Shown one piece after another: positions 20,598-28,075 of a stretch of DNA of 32,231 nt (position 1 is the first letter of the stretch; each line of letters starts with the position of its first letter). The stretch comes from an uncultured Acetatifactor sp. (GTDB lineage Bacteria > Bacillota > Clostridia > Lachnospirales > Lachnospiraceae). A model generated the notes under the pieces. That model made no database searches. It saw only the letters and a list, made by a program, of their open reading frames with translations, and had not been told where the DNA came from. A program made the position numbers and the translations under genes. The stretch covers positions 1-32,231 of the forward strand of contig CAJTPH010000042.1 in NCBI GenBank assembly GCA_910578215.1, written 5' to 3'.

Positions 20598-21680
20598 GTG
20601 GGATTTTTAAAGTCTGACATTACAAGAGACAGCTGTACGCTGACGGAAAAATATTCCGAAAGCGGCTATGACAGGTGGTGGCATTCCTTTACGGGGAAAA
20701 GCAGAGAGACGGGCAGGGAAAGGTCTTTTTTTATAGAGTTTTATCTGTGCAAAAGTCCTGCTTCCTCATATCTTATGGTGAGGGCAGGCGCTTGGGGAGA
20801 GGGAGCGTCGCAGCTATGCCGCTTTTTTCCTTGGAGGGATGTTGCGGTAAACCGGAAGGCGCCATTTGCCCTTGCGGCGGAGGACTGTTATCTGTCTGAG
20901 ACGGCGGCTAAGGGAAGGATTCTTGTGACAGAGGAGACTGCGGCGGCGCATCCGGAGTATATGTGTCAGGCGGGCAAAATGTCGTGGAAACTGAAGATTC
21001 GGAAAAAGCTTCCCTTTAATACCGGCTATGGAGCAGGAAAATTGCTGCGCGCCCTGCACGCCTTGGAAATGTACTGGCACGCGGAGGGCTTGGAGACGGA
21101 ATACAGCGGCATTGTGCGCTGGAATGGGGAGGAGTACGATGTTATCCCCGAAAAGAGCTGCGGCTATGCCGACAAAAAATGGGGTTCGGCTTTCGTATCT
21201 CCGTGGGTGCAGATGTCCTCCGGCCATCTTACCGGCAGGTTTACGGGTCATCCTCTGAAAAACAGCGTTTTCGCTATAGGCGGAGGCAGGCCAAAAATAT
21301 TTGGAATTCCTATGAACCAAAGGCTTTCAGGAGCCTTCTGCCATGAGGGTCAGGAATACGAATTTAATTTTTTTAAGCTCTGGGATCTGGTCAGGACCAG
21401 GTTTGACTGCAGAGAGACTAAGGATGAGATTATCTGGCGTGTGCGTCAGGAAAGCCGCACCGCTTTGATGCACGCGGAAATCCGCTGCAGGAAGAAGGAA
21501 ATGCTTTTATTGAATTACCGGGCGCCGGACGGAAGCAAAAGGCGTTACGGGATTTGGAGCGGCGGCACCGGAACCGGGCGAATCCGCCTGTACAAAAAGG
21601 AGGGCATATACCGGACGCTGGTGGATGACGTATATGTGAAAAACGCCCGCTGCGAGTATGGAGAGTACTGCGATGACTGA
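20598..21680 (+). CDS. tocopherol cyclase-like protein
   Basis: Protein of 360 aa resembling the tocopherol cyclase family (PF14249), lipocalin-like beta-barrel proteins named after plant VTE1. Typical elements are SGYDRWWHSFTGKSR, RSFFIEFYLC, an EYSGIVRWNGEEYDVIPEKSCGYADKKWG block with the conserved W, and later beta strands rich in Trp and Gly. Bacterial members in anaerobes are uncharacterised and a real tocopherol cyclase role is unlikely. The GTG at 20598 has AAGGGG 8 nt upstream; an in-frame ATG at 20556 lies inside the repeat module, so it is less likely. The 3' end overlaps tatD by 8 nt, indicating translational coupling. Confidence 0.75.
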   Translation: MGFLKSDITRDSCTLTEKYSESGYDRWWHSFTGKSRETGRERSFFIEFYLCKSPASSYLMVRAGAWGEGASQLCRFFPWRDVAVNRKAPFALAAEDCYLSETAAKGRILVTEETAAAHPEYMCQAGKMSWKLKIRKKLPFNTGYGAGKLLRALHALEMYWHAEGLETEYSGIVRWNGEEYDVIPEKSCGYADKKWGSAFVSPWVQMSSGHLTGRFTGHPLKNSVFAIGGGRPKIFGIPMNQRLSGAFCHEGQEYEFNFFKLWDLVRTRFDCRETKDEIIWRVRQESRTALMHAEIRCRKKEMLLLNYRAPDGSKRRYGIWSGGTGTGRIRLYKKEGIYRTLVDDVYVKNARCEYGEYCDD

Positions 21681-22479
21681 AATTTTTGATACTCACGCCC
21701 ATTATGACGACGAAGCGTTCGACGGGGACAGGGAGGGGCTTTTGGAAAGCCTTCCCCGAAACGGTGTCGCAAGGGTAGTGAATGTTGGGGCGAGCCTTGC
21801 GTCCTGCAGGCGGACCCTGGAGCTGACTGAGCGCTTTGATTTTATTTACGGAGCCATCGGGATACACCCTAACGAGACGGCGGAGCTTACGGAGGAGAAT
21901 TTTGCCGGGCTGGAGCGGATGTGCCGGGCGGACAAGTGCGTTGCTGTAGGAGAGATCGGTCTGGATTATTATTGGGATGAGCCGGAAAGGAAGGTTCAGA
22001 AAGAATGGTTTGCAAGACAGCTGAATCTTGCCAGGGAGCTTGAGCTTCCTGTGGTCATTCATTCCAGGGACGCGGCTAAGGATACAATAGATTTAATGAC
22101 GGCGGAAAGGGCGGCAGAAACGGGGGGCGTCGTCCACTGTTTTTCTTATACGAAGGAGACGGCCAGAACATTTCTGGACATGGGGTTTTTTATCGGAATC
22201 GGCGGAGTGCTGACCTTTAACAATGCGAAGAAGCTCAAGGAGGCGGTACAATATATTCCCATGGACAGAATCGTACTTGAAACGGACTGTCCCTACCTTG
22301 CGCCGGTTCCAAACAGAGGCAGTAGAAACAGCTCCCTGAATATTCCCTATGTGGTCACCGCGATGGCACAGCTGAAGGGAATCGGCGAGGAGGAAGTCCG
22401 CGCCGCAGCATGGGAGAATGCTCATAGACTGTATAGAATGAAAATTTGCTCCAATGCAGGGCAAATGGTATTGACATAA
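21673..22479 (+). CDS. tatD: TatD family hydrolase
   Basis: Metal-dependent deoxyribonuclease of the TatD/YcfH/YabD family, 268 aa, probably cytoplasmic 3'-5' exonuclease in DNA repair or turnover. The metal ligands are visible: FDTHAHYDDEAF (N-terminal HxH), GEIGLDYY (Glu), VIHSRDA (His), VVHCFSY (His) and LETDCPYLAP (Asp). The ATG at 21673 lies in the overlap ATGACTGA with the upstream stop, with GGAGAG upstream. The frame extends to 21658 but that adds only five residues. The last residues (KICSNAGQMVLT) extend past the usual end slightly. Confidence 0.95.
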   Translation: MTEIFDTHAHYDDEAFDGDREGLLESLPRNGVARVVNVGASLASCRRTLELTERFDFIYGAIGIHPNETAELTEENFAGLERMCRADKCVAVGEIGLDYYWDEPERKVQKEWFARQLNLARELELPVVIHSRDAAKDTIDLMTAERAAETGGVVHCFSYTKETARTFLDMGFFIGIGGVLTFNNAKKLKEAVQYIPMDRIVLETDCPYLAPVPNRGSRNSSLNIPYVVTAMAQLKGIGEEEVRAAAWENAHRLYRMKICSNAGQMVLT

Positions 22480-22528
22480 ATAAGTACGCTTTTTATACAA
22501 ATAAGTGCTGCCGCCCAGCGGCAAAATG

Positions 22529-22557
22529 TTGGTTAGTGAAAAACAATAGGGTAATAT
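22529..22557 (+). promoter_or_regulatory. promoter of the 28-residue-repeat protein gene
   Basis: TTGGTT (22529-22534) and TAATAT (22552-22557) are 17 bp apart, about 105 bp upstream of the start codon. Confidence 0.5.
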
Positions 22558-22566
22558 TGCAGAAAA

Positions 22567-22649
22567 CGGCTTTGGGTCTGCGCGCTGTCTGTCACAAGGT
22601 CGTATACGGGCTCTGCATGGGCAAAGCCGGGTAACGAAGGCAGCGCAGA
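22567..22649 (+). promoter_or_regulatory. structured 5' leader, possible cis-regulator
   Basis: CGGCTTTG (22567-22574) pairs with CAAAGCCG (22622-22629), enclosing 47 nt. TCTGCGC (22577-22583), inside that loop, could instead pair with GCGCAGA (22643-22649), immediately before the ribosome binding site AAAGGAAG. Two competing folds next to a ribosome binding site suggest translational control. No known riboswitch consensus could be matched with confidence. Confidence 0.4.
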
Positions 22650-22662
22650 AAGGAAGAATAAC

Positions 22663-23454
22663 ATGAGAAGAAAAATGGTTGGATTGTTGGCGGCAGCGCT
22701 GATACTTTCTGTCAGCGTGATGAGTGTGTCTGCGCATGGACACAAGCACAAGGGCGGCTATCACAGGGCGGCCGTGTGCAGCAGCTATGTGGATGCGGAC
22801 GGAAACGGGGTATGTGACAGCTGCGGTTCGTTAAAGGCGAATTGCTATGGATATGCCGGCTGTACCCGTTATGTGGATGCGGACGGAAACGGGCTCTGCG
22901 ACAACTGCGGTTCGTTAAAGCCCAAATGCCACGGATACACAGACCATACCCGCTACGTGGATGCGGACGGAGACGGAGTGTGCGACGCCTGCGGTTTATT
23001 GCGGGCAAACTGCCACAGATATACGAGCTGCAGCGGCTATGTGGATGCGGACGGAAACGGAATCTGTGATACCTGCGGCTCATTGCAGGCAAACTGCCAC
23101 GGAAACGCAGACCGCACCCGCTACGTGGATGCGGACGGAGACGGGCTCTGCGATACCTGCGGCTTATCACATGCAAACTGTTATGGGTATGCGGAGTGCA
23201 GCAGTTATGCGGATGCGGACGGAAACGGAATCTGCGACAACTGTGGTTCCTTACAGGCAAATTGTCATGGGTATGCAGTCTGCGGAGGCTATGTGGATGC
23301 GGACGGAAACGGAATCTGCGACAACTGCGGCTCGCTGCAGGCGGGCTGTCATGGGTATGCACAGTACGGCAGCGGTACGGGCAGCCGCCCTGCTATGGGA
23401 TATGGAGCAGGCTGCGGCAGCGGACGCGGGAGAGGCTGCCATAGCCATTATTGA
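22663..23454 (+). CDS. exported protein of seven 28-residue DxDGNG/CxxC repeats
   Basis: Secreted protein of 263 aa, function unknown. The signal peptide (residues 1-24, ending SVSA) is followed by a His-rich stretch (HGHKHKGGYHR). Residues 42-237 are seven tandem 28-residue repeats of the form YVDADGNGxCDxCGSLxANCHGYAxCxx. Each contains DxDxNG, like an EF-hand or dockerin calcium loop, immediately followed by CDxC, and a further NCHGY; calcium plus zinc or disulfide binding is plausible. The C-terminus is Gly-rich with CGSGRGRGCHSHY. There is no sorting signal. AAAGGAAG precedes the ATG. Single DADGDGICD-type units are common in clostridial secreted proteins; an array made only of them is unusual. 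Confidence 0.85.
   Translation: MRRKMVGLLAAALILSVSVMSVSAHGHKHKGGYHRAAVCSSYVDADGNGVCDSCGSLKANCYGYAGCTRYVDADGNGLCDNCGSLKPKCHGYTDHTRYVDADGDGVCDACGLLRANCHRYTSCSGYVDADGNGICDTCGSLQANCHGNADRTRYVDADGDGLCDTCGLSHANCYGYAECSSYADADGNGICDNCGSLQANCHGYAVCGGYVDADGNGICDNCGSLQAGCHGYAQYGSGTGSRPAMGYGAGCGSGRGRGCHSHY
22786..23373 (+). repeat. seven 84-bp tandem coding repeats
   Basis: Seven in-frame 84-bp units encode the 28-residue repeats. The GTGGATGCGGACGGA core is nearly invariant at DNA level while the unit ends vary, so unit gain or loss by recombination is likely. Confidence 0.88.
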
Positions 23455-23478
23455 CTCAATATATGCCTTGTGGTACAA
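23450..23478 (+). promoter_or_regulatory. promoter leading into the tandem module
   Basis: TTGACT (23450-23455) overlaps the stop codon of the repeat-protein gene and is followed after 17 bp by TACAAT (23473-23478). Transcription would begin in the first hairpin of the tandem repeat. Confidence 0.6.
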
Positions 23479-23611
23479 TGTTGACACAGAAGGACATTGT
23501 GTCAACTACTGATTCCATGTGCGCTGAAGCGCATGAATTATGGTATAATATTGACACAAAAAGTCATTGTGTCAACTTTTGATTCCGTGTGCGCTGAAGC
23601 GCACGGTATTA
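23471..23611 (+). repeat. tandem pair of ~70-bp promoter-hairpin modules
   Basis: Two units (23471-23540 and 23541-23611) each contain TGGTAYAAT, then inverted repeat TTGACACA-N8/9-TGTGTCAA (23481-23505; 23551-23575), then TGATTCC and a hairpin GTGCGC-TGAA-GCGCAC (23520-23533 with stem TGCGC/GCGCA; 23589-23604), and end in ATTA before TGG. Differences between units largely keep the pairing. No gene is encoded in 23455-23804. Confidence 0.75.
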
Positions 23612-23712
23612 TGGTAAATGCAGCTAAGAATCCAGCCGCTGGGCGTCTGCCGCACGGGAAGCACATGATATAATGATAAAAAAGTTATAGGCATTTAATG
23701 AGTATACACAAG

Positions 23713-23754
23713 ACTTCGGATGGGAAAAGGCACTGTGTTTCTCCCGTCCGGAGT
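23713..23754 (+). terminator. long hairpin upstream of the SPFH gene
   Basis: ACTTCGGATGGGA (23713-23725) pairs with TCCCGTCCGGAGT (23742-23754), 13 bp with two G-U pairs, and the stem can extend inward past one mismatch. TTCCTCCTTATTT follows. It could be a terminator for the upstream module transcripts or an attenuator in the SPFH leader. Confidence 0.5.
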
Positions 23755-23804
23755 TCCTCCTTATTTCAACATGTTGATTGGTTTACTGCAGAGAGGTGAT
23801 AACG

Positions 23805-24752
23805 ATGGCGATTATTGATGTTGTTCGGTTTGATGGATTAAAAAGCCGTGATTGGCTGATATATAAGTATTATTCGGATAATTTGGTTACGGGTTCGCAG
23901 CTGATCGTACAGGAAGGGCAGGCGGCTATCTTTGTAAAGGGCGGCATGATCTGCGATGTGTTTTCTCCCGGTACATATGATTTGGATACAGAAAACCTTC
24001 CGCTGCTTAATTCGATTGTCAATCTTCCTTTCGGAGGAAGGACGCCTTTCAGCGCGGAGATTTATTTTGTAAACACTACCACAAAGCTGGATCTGTATTG
24101 GGGAACGTCGGACCCCATTCAACTGATAGATCCTAAATATTATGTAAAGCTGCGCATCCGCGCATACGGTCAGATGGGCTTAAAGCTTGTGGATTATACT
24201 GCATTTTTCAAGGAGCTCATTGGGGGAATGCAGCAGGCTGACCTTGTTAAGTTTGACAAGATTAAGGAATTTTATAGAGGCGTTTTGGTCATTAAGGTGA
24301 AATCCATTATTGCCGAAACGATTCTTACGGAGAAGATATCGGCTTTGGAAATCGTGTCAAAGCTGGATGATTTATCGGAGAAGGTGAAAGCGCAGATATG
24401 CCCGGAATTTGAAAAATACGGTTTTGCCATAACGAATTTTTATATTCAGTCCATCAATTTCCCCGAAGAAGATTTTGCGAAGATAAACGAGATATTGGAG
24501 GACAAAGCGGCATTTGAGATTATGGGAGACGGGCGTTATGCGACAAAGCGCTCCTTTGATGTATATGAGGGAGCGGCAACAAATGCAAACGGCGCCGCGG
24601 GAGTGTTTGCCGCCGGCGGCCTGGGCATGGGAGCAGCGGTCAATATGGGGCAGGCGATGAGAGACGTCGGCAGAAAGCGCAGCTGCCAATGCCGTCAAGG
24701 AGTGTCCGTCCTGCCGCAAGCAAATTGCGGCGTCATCAAAATTCTGCCCTGA
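23805..24752 (+). CDS. SPFH domain protein, C-terminus altered by frameshift
   Basis: Cytoplasmic SPFH/band-7-type protein, 315 aa as read. The SPFH region spans about residues 20-240 (YYSDNLVTGSQLIVQEGQAAIFVKGG, FSPGTYDLDTENLPLLNSIVNLPFGG, and the helical ISALEIVSKLDDLSEKVKAQICPEFEKYGFAITNFYIQSINFPEEDFAKINE), as in YdjI-like proteins of Firmicutes. A Gly/Ala-rich linker follows (AAGVFAAGGLGMGAAVNMGQAM). From residue 286 the frame gives an atypical Cys/Arg-rich end (RDVGRKRSCQC...), whereas the +1 frame encodes a double zinc ribbon (24661-24855). GAGGTG precedes ATG 23805. The next gene is a zinc-ribbon TM2 protein, possibly a membrane partner. Confidence 0.85.
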   Translation: MAIIDVVRFDGLKSRDWLIYKYYSDNLVTGSQLIVQEGQAAIFVKGGMICDVFSPGTYDLDTENLPLLNSIVNLPFGGRTPFSAEIYFVNTTTKLDLYWGTSDPIQLIDPKYYVKLRIRAYGQMGLKLVDYTAFFKELIGGMQQADLVKFDKIKEFYRGVLVIKVKSIIAETILTEKISALEIVSKLDDLSEKVKAQICPEFEKYGFAITNFYIQSINFPEEDFAKINEILEDKAAFEIMGDGRYATKRSFDVYEGAATNANGAAGVFAAGGLGMGAAVNMGQAMRDVGRKRSCQCRQGVSVLPQANCGVIKILP

Positions 24753-24855
24753 GTGCGGGTACAATTGTGCTCCGCCCGTATGTACATGCGGGCAGAAGCT
24801 TCAGCCGGGAACGAAATTCTGTCCTGAGTGCGGAAGAAGGGTAAGCAACGAATAA
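24661..24855 (+). pseudogene. out-of-frame double zinc-ribbon tail of the SPFH protein
   Basis: In the frame one base ahead of the SPFH frame, the sequence reads ...ANAVKECPSCRKQIAASSKFCPECG, then APPVCTCGQKLQPGTKFCPECGRRVSNE-stop: four CxxC or CxC pairs forming two zinc ribbons, the normal C-terminus of this SPFH class. A TGA at 24658-24660 closes this frame upstream, so the join must fall near 24660-24664 (ATGAGAGACG). One inserted or two deleted bases would explain it; sequencing error, natural mutation and programmed shifting are all possible. Confidence 0.75.
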
Positions 24856-24856
24856 C

Positions 24857-24989
24857 GGGAGAGCAGAGACGGAACTTAAAAATCAGTCTCGAAGCGTAGG
24901 AGCCCCGGAAGGAATTTTCAGCTGAGAAATATGCAGATGAAAATTGCTTCCCTGTAGGGGGCGAGGGAGAGCAGAGACGGAACTTAAAA
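24857..24989 (+). repeat. 25-bp direct repeats flanking a hairpin element
   Basis: The 25-bp sequence at 24857-24881 (containing GCAGAGACGGAACTTAAAA) is repeated exactly at 24965-24989, offset 108 bp. The first copy continues into AATCAGTCTCGAAGCG, so GAGAC can pair with GTCTC. Between copies, GGAAGGAATTTTCA (24908-24921 region) pairs with TGAAAATTGCTTCC with one mismatch, framed by GCCCC/GGGGC. A related copy occurs at 32187-32231. The second copy ends at the ribosome binding site of the TM2 gene. Confidence 0.7.
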
Positions 24990-25004
24990 TGGAGGAATTG
25001 AGAT

Positions 25005-25490
25005 ATGAGTCAAAATGTTTGTCCGCAGTGCGGAGCGCCTATTGATCCTGGCGCGGCAGAGTGTAAATTTTGTGGAGAAAAGCTTGCGCAGCAGCAGGTT
25101 CGCCAGCAATATAATCAGCAACCTCAGCCGCAGATGAATCAGCAGTATAATAGGCAGCCTCAGCCGCAGGTAAATCAGCAATATAACCAGCAGGGACCTG
25201 TTCAGCCTCAGACGGTCTATGTCCAGCAGCCGGTACCACAAACCGTATATGCCACGGCAATTAATCCGGCATGGCCTGTCAAGAGTAAGATTGCGGCAGG
25301 GCTGCTGGCAATTCTGCTTGGCGGCTTCGGCATACATAAGTTTTACTTGGGTAAGGTCGGAATGGGTATTTTGTATCTGGTCTTTTGCTGGACATATATT
25401 CCTGCCCTTGTGGGTTTTGTGGAAGGAATCATATATCTTTGCTCAAACGATGAGAATTTCCAGCTGAAGCATCACGTCAGGATCGGGTAG
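25005..25490 (+). CDS. zinc-ribbon TM2 domain membrane protein
   Basis: Membrane protein of 161 aa. The N-terminal zinc ribbon has VCPQCGAPIDPGAAECKFCGEKL. A Gln/Pro/Asn/Tyr-rich low-complexity linker (residues 29-75) contains three near-identical units of the NQQYNxQPQPQ type. The C-terminal TM2 domain has KSKIAAGLLAILLGGFGIHKFYLGKVGMGILYLVF and a second helix with FVEGIIYL. GGAGG lies upstream of the ATG. It follows the SPFH gene, and the shared zinc ribbons suggest that the products work together, perhaps with the SPFH protein recruited to membrane. A 42-residue membrane protein is encoded just downstream. Confidence 0.9.
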   Translation: MSQNVCPQCGAPIDPGAAECKFCGEKLAQQQVRQQYNQQPQPQMNQQYNRQPQPQVNQQYNQQGPVQPQTVYVQQPVPQTVYATAINPAWPVKSKIAAGLLAILLGGFGIHKFYLGKVGMGILYLVFCWTYIPALVGFVEGIIYLCSNDENFQLKHHVRIG

Positions 25491-25495
25491 CCGAA

Positions 25496-25624
25496 ATGCT
25501 TAAATTTGTTAAAAGACTGTATTGGCTGGTGATGTCCGGTATTTTTCTGCTTATTTTATACAGGGAGCATCAGATCAATAGGCTGCGAAGCTATGAAAGC
25601 TACGAAAATTATAAAAACTCTTAA
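25496..25624 (+). CDS. small membrane protein, 42 aa
   Basis: A short gene starting 5 nt after the TM2 stop, so probably translationally coupled. The N-terminus is basic (MLKFVKR), then one hydrophobic helix (LYWLVMSGIFLLILY), then a polar tail (REHQINRLRSYESYENYKNS). There is no strong ribosome binding site of its own. A terminator follows its stop at 40 nt, supporting membership in the TM2 operon. Function unknown. Confidence 0.5.
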   Translation: MLKFVKRLYWLVMSGIFLLILYREHQINRLRSYESYENYKNS

Positions 25625-25663
25625 GTGTGGTGAGAGTATTGTATGTGATAAATGGGACTGATT

Positions 25664-25687
25664 AAGGGGGCTTGCAACAGTCCCCTT
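25664..25687 (+). terminator. intrinsic terminator after the TM2 operon
   Basis: AAGGGGGCT (25664-25672) pairs with AGTCCCCTT (25679-25687), 9 bp with one G-U pair, loop TGCAAC, followed by TGTCAT. The loop resembles that of the terminator at 15814. Confidence 0.7.
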
Positions 25688-25838
25688 TGTCATATCCGAA
25701 TATGAAGCATGGGAATCAATATTTCTCCCTTTTCAGAAATCCTGTATGGAGAACAGTTGGATTTTTGGTATGAAATAGAGTTTTTCGTAGAAAAATTTTG
25801 GATGTAGCCATGAGCAAAGCGCATCAAAGGAGGTCACA

Positions 25839-27902
25839 ATGAGAAAATTGATAAACGGTAAAAGCCTTGATTTGGGAGTATGCTATTATCCTGAGCATTG
25901 GGATAGCAGCCTCTGGGCGGAGGACCTGGACAGGATGCTGGCGGCAGGGCTTCGCACCGTACGCGTTGGGGAGTTTGCCTGGAGTCTGATTGAGCCAAGG
26001 GAGGGGGAATTTACATTTGATTTCTTTGACGGGTTTCTGAATCTTGCCCTGGAGAAGGGGATGCAGGTTATTTTCTGTACCCCGACGGCAACTCCGCCTG
26101 CCTGGCTGACGGAAAAATACCCCGAGGTGTTGAACGCCGATATGGAGGGCAATTTGATCCGCCACGGCTCCCGCCGTCATTATAATTACAATTCTCCCGT
26201 ATATCAAAGGCTCTGCCGCAATATTGTGGAGAAGTCCGCCTCCCATTATGGGAAGCATCCGGCGATAGTGGGCTGGCAGCTGGATAACGAGTTTAACTGT
26301 GAGAGGGACACCTTTTACTCCGAGAGCGATACAGAAGCTTTCCGGGAATTTCTACAGGAGAAATACGGAACGCTGGAGGAGCTGAACCGGGCGTGGGGCA
26401 CGGTGTTCTGGAACCAGACCTACACGGAGTGGAGGGAAGTCTTTGTACCCAGAAAGACCAACACAAATTCCAACAACCCACATCAGATGCTGGATTATTA
26501 CAGGTTTATTTCGGACAGCGTCTGCCGTTTTGCGAAAATGCAGGCGGATATAATCCGCAGGTTTGCCAAGGAGGGGGACTTCATTACCCATAATGGCATG
26601 TTTGCCAACATAGATTACCAGCGGCTTGAGAGGGAGAGCCTGGACGTGCTGATGTATGATTCCTACCCGGATTTTGGCTATGAGCTGGATACCTACCGCG
26701 CCGAAGATATTCTGAAGGATAGAAAGTGGAGCCGGAATCTGTCCGAGGTCCGGGCAGTATCGCCCAATTTTGGCATAATGGAGCAGCAGAGCGGGGCAAA
26801 CGGCTGGAATACCCGCATGGAGGCGCCCACGCCGCGACCGGGGCAGATAACGCTCTGGACCATGCAGAGCATTGCCCACGGCGCGGACTTTGTCAGCTAT
26901 TTCCGCTGGCGCACAGCCTTATTCGGCACGGAAATGTATTGGCACGGAATCCTGGATTACTCCGGCAGGGAAAACAGAAGGCTGCGGGAGGTGGCGGAAA
27001 TATCGAAAAAGCTTGCCGCAATGCAGGAGCTTGCAGGCTCCAGGTATGCCGCAAGGGTGGGGATTGTCAAGGATTACGATAATATCTGGGACAGTCAGCT
27101 GGACAGATGGCACGGGAGAGTGGAGCATGTGAGCCAGGCGGGTCTGTTTACCGCCATGCAGCTTCTGCATGTCCCTTTTGATTATGTATATCTGGAAAAT
27201 CATACCACTCAGGAGAGTCTGCAGCAATATGAGGTGCTGTTTTACCCCCATGGGGTGATACTGAGCCGGGAGCGAATGGCGCTTCTGGAGGAATATGCGG
27301 CGTTAGGCGGGAAGCTTGTCATGGGCTGCCGCACCGGTTATAAGGATATGGATGGGCACTGTGTCACTGAATATCTGCCGGGGCTGGCGGCAAGGGTGAC
27401 CGGGACGGATGTGCAGGAATATTCTCTTGTTGCGCCGGACGAGGGGAGAATCATGGCGGACTGGGGAGGAACGCAGGTGGAGGCCGCAGTTTTTAACGAT
27501 CTGCTTGCGCCCGTTGGGGAGAATGCGAAGGTGCTTGCCAGGTATACTTCCAGCTATTATTCCGGGACGCCTGCGTTGATCTGTAACCGTTTCGGCAGGG
27601 GAGAAGCCTATTATTTCGGCGGCGCTTTTGCATTGGACACCGCCAGGGTATTTTTGGAGAAGCTGGGTGTGGCGGAGCCCTACGGGGACGTGATTTCCCT
27701 GCCGGAAAGCTGTGAGCTTGCCGTGCGCAGGGGAAAGGAAAACACGTATTTGTTTGTATTGAATTATCTTGCCCGGCCGGCGAAGCTGGTGCTGAACGGG
27801 AAACTCAGGAATTTATGGACGGGCGGGGATGAGCTGGGTGAGGTGGAACTGGAAGGGTATGGGGTGAGGGTGTATAGTGTGAAAAGAATTTCTGACGTTT
27901 AA
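25839..27902 (+). CDS. GH42 beta-galactosidase
   Basis: Cytoplasmic glycoside hydrolase family 42 enzyme of 687 aa, releasing terminal beta-D-galactose from galacto-oligosaccharides. The TIM-barrel starts with LGVCYYPEHWDSSLWAEDLDRMLAAGL. The acid/base is E151 in GWQLDNEFN, and the nucleophile is E315 in GIMEQQSGANGW. A trimerisation domain (KLAAMQELAGSRYAARVGIVKDYDN) and the small C-terminal beta domain follow. There is no signal peptide, so substrates are imported first. AAAGGAGG precedes the ATG at ideal distance. It stands alone with a strong terminator after it; no transporter or regulator gene lies adjacent. A clear promoter was not identified in 25688-25838. Confidence 0.96.
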   Translation: MRKLINGKSLDLGVCYYPEHWDSSLWAEDLDRMLAAGLRTVRVGEFAWSLIEPREGEFTFDFFDGFLNLALEKGMQVIFCTPTATPPAWLTEKYPEVLNADMEGNLIRHGSRRHYNYNSPVYQRLCRNIVEKSASHYGKHPAIVGWQLDNEFNCERDTFYSESDTEAFREFLQEKYGTLEELNRAWGTVFWNQTYTEWREVFVPRKTNTNSNNPHQMLDYYRFISDSVCRFAKMQADIIRRFAKEGDFITHNGMFANIDYQRLERESLDVLMYDSYPDFGYELDTYRAEDILKDRKWSRNLSEVRAVSPNFGIMEQQSGANGWNTRMEAPTPRPGQITLWTMQSIAHGADFVSYFRWRTALFGTEMYWHGILDYSGRENRRLREVAEISKKLAAMQELAGSRYAARVGIVKDYDNIWDSQLDRWHGRVEHVSQAGLFTAMQLLHVPFDYVYLENHTTQESLQQYEVLFYPHGVILSRERMALLEEYAALGGKLVMGCRTGYKDMDGHCVTEYLPGLAARVTGTDVQEYSLVAPDEGRIMADWGGTQVEAAVFNDLLAPVGENAKVLARYTSSYYSGTPALICNRFGRGEAYYFGGAFALDTARVFLEKLGVAEPYGDVISLPESCELAVRRGKENTYLFVLNYLARPAKLVLNGKLRNLWTGGDELGEVELEGYGVRVYSVKRISDV

Positions 27903-27958
27903 AGCTGAAACTGTCTCGCAAAGAACAACTAAGTCGGCTCTGCAGAATTTTCTTACCC

Positions 27959-27998
27959 AGAAGAATGCAAGGATGATGAATCTGCCTTGCATTCTTCT
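27959..27998 (+). terminator. intrinsic terminator after the GH42 gene
   Basis: AGAAGAATGCAAGG (27959-27972) pairs perfectly with CCTTGCATTCTTCT (27985-27998), 14 bp, followed by TATTTACTTTTTCTTTTTTT. Confidence 0.9.
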
Positions 27999-28075
27999 TA
28001 TTTACTTTTTCTTTTTTTACAAGCTATGGTGAAGCAGCGCAGAGTATTTTTTGCTGTACGGACTGAGCCTTGTAC

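Noticed and set aside
22567..22662. Cyclic-di-GMP riboswitch, suggested by GGGCAAAGCC
   Set aside because: Only one short word matches; the two-domain GEMM architecture and its conserved tetraloop receptor are not visible.
22786..23373. Possible CRISPR array from regular 84-bp repeats
   Set aside because: Units are in-frame coding repeats without unique spacers, inside an exported protein.
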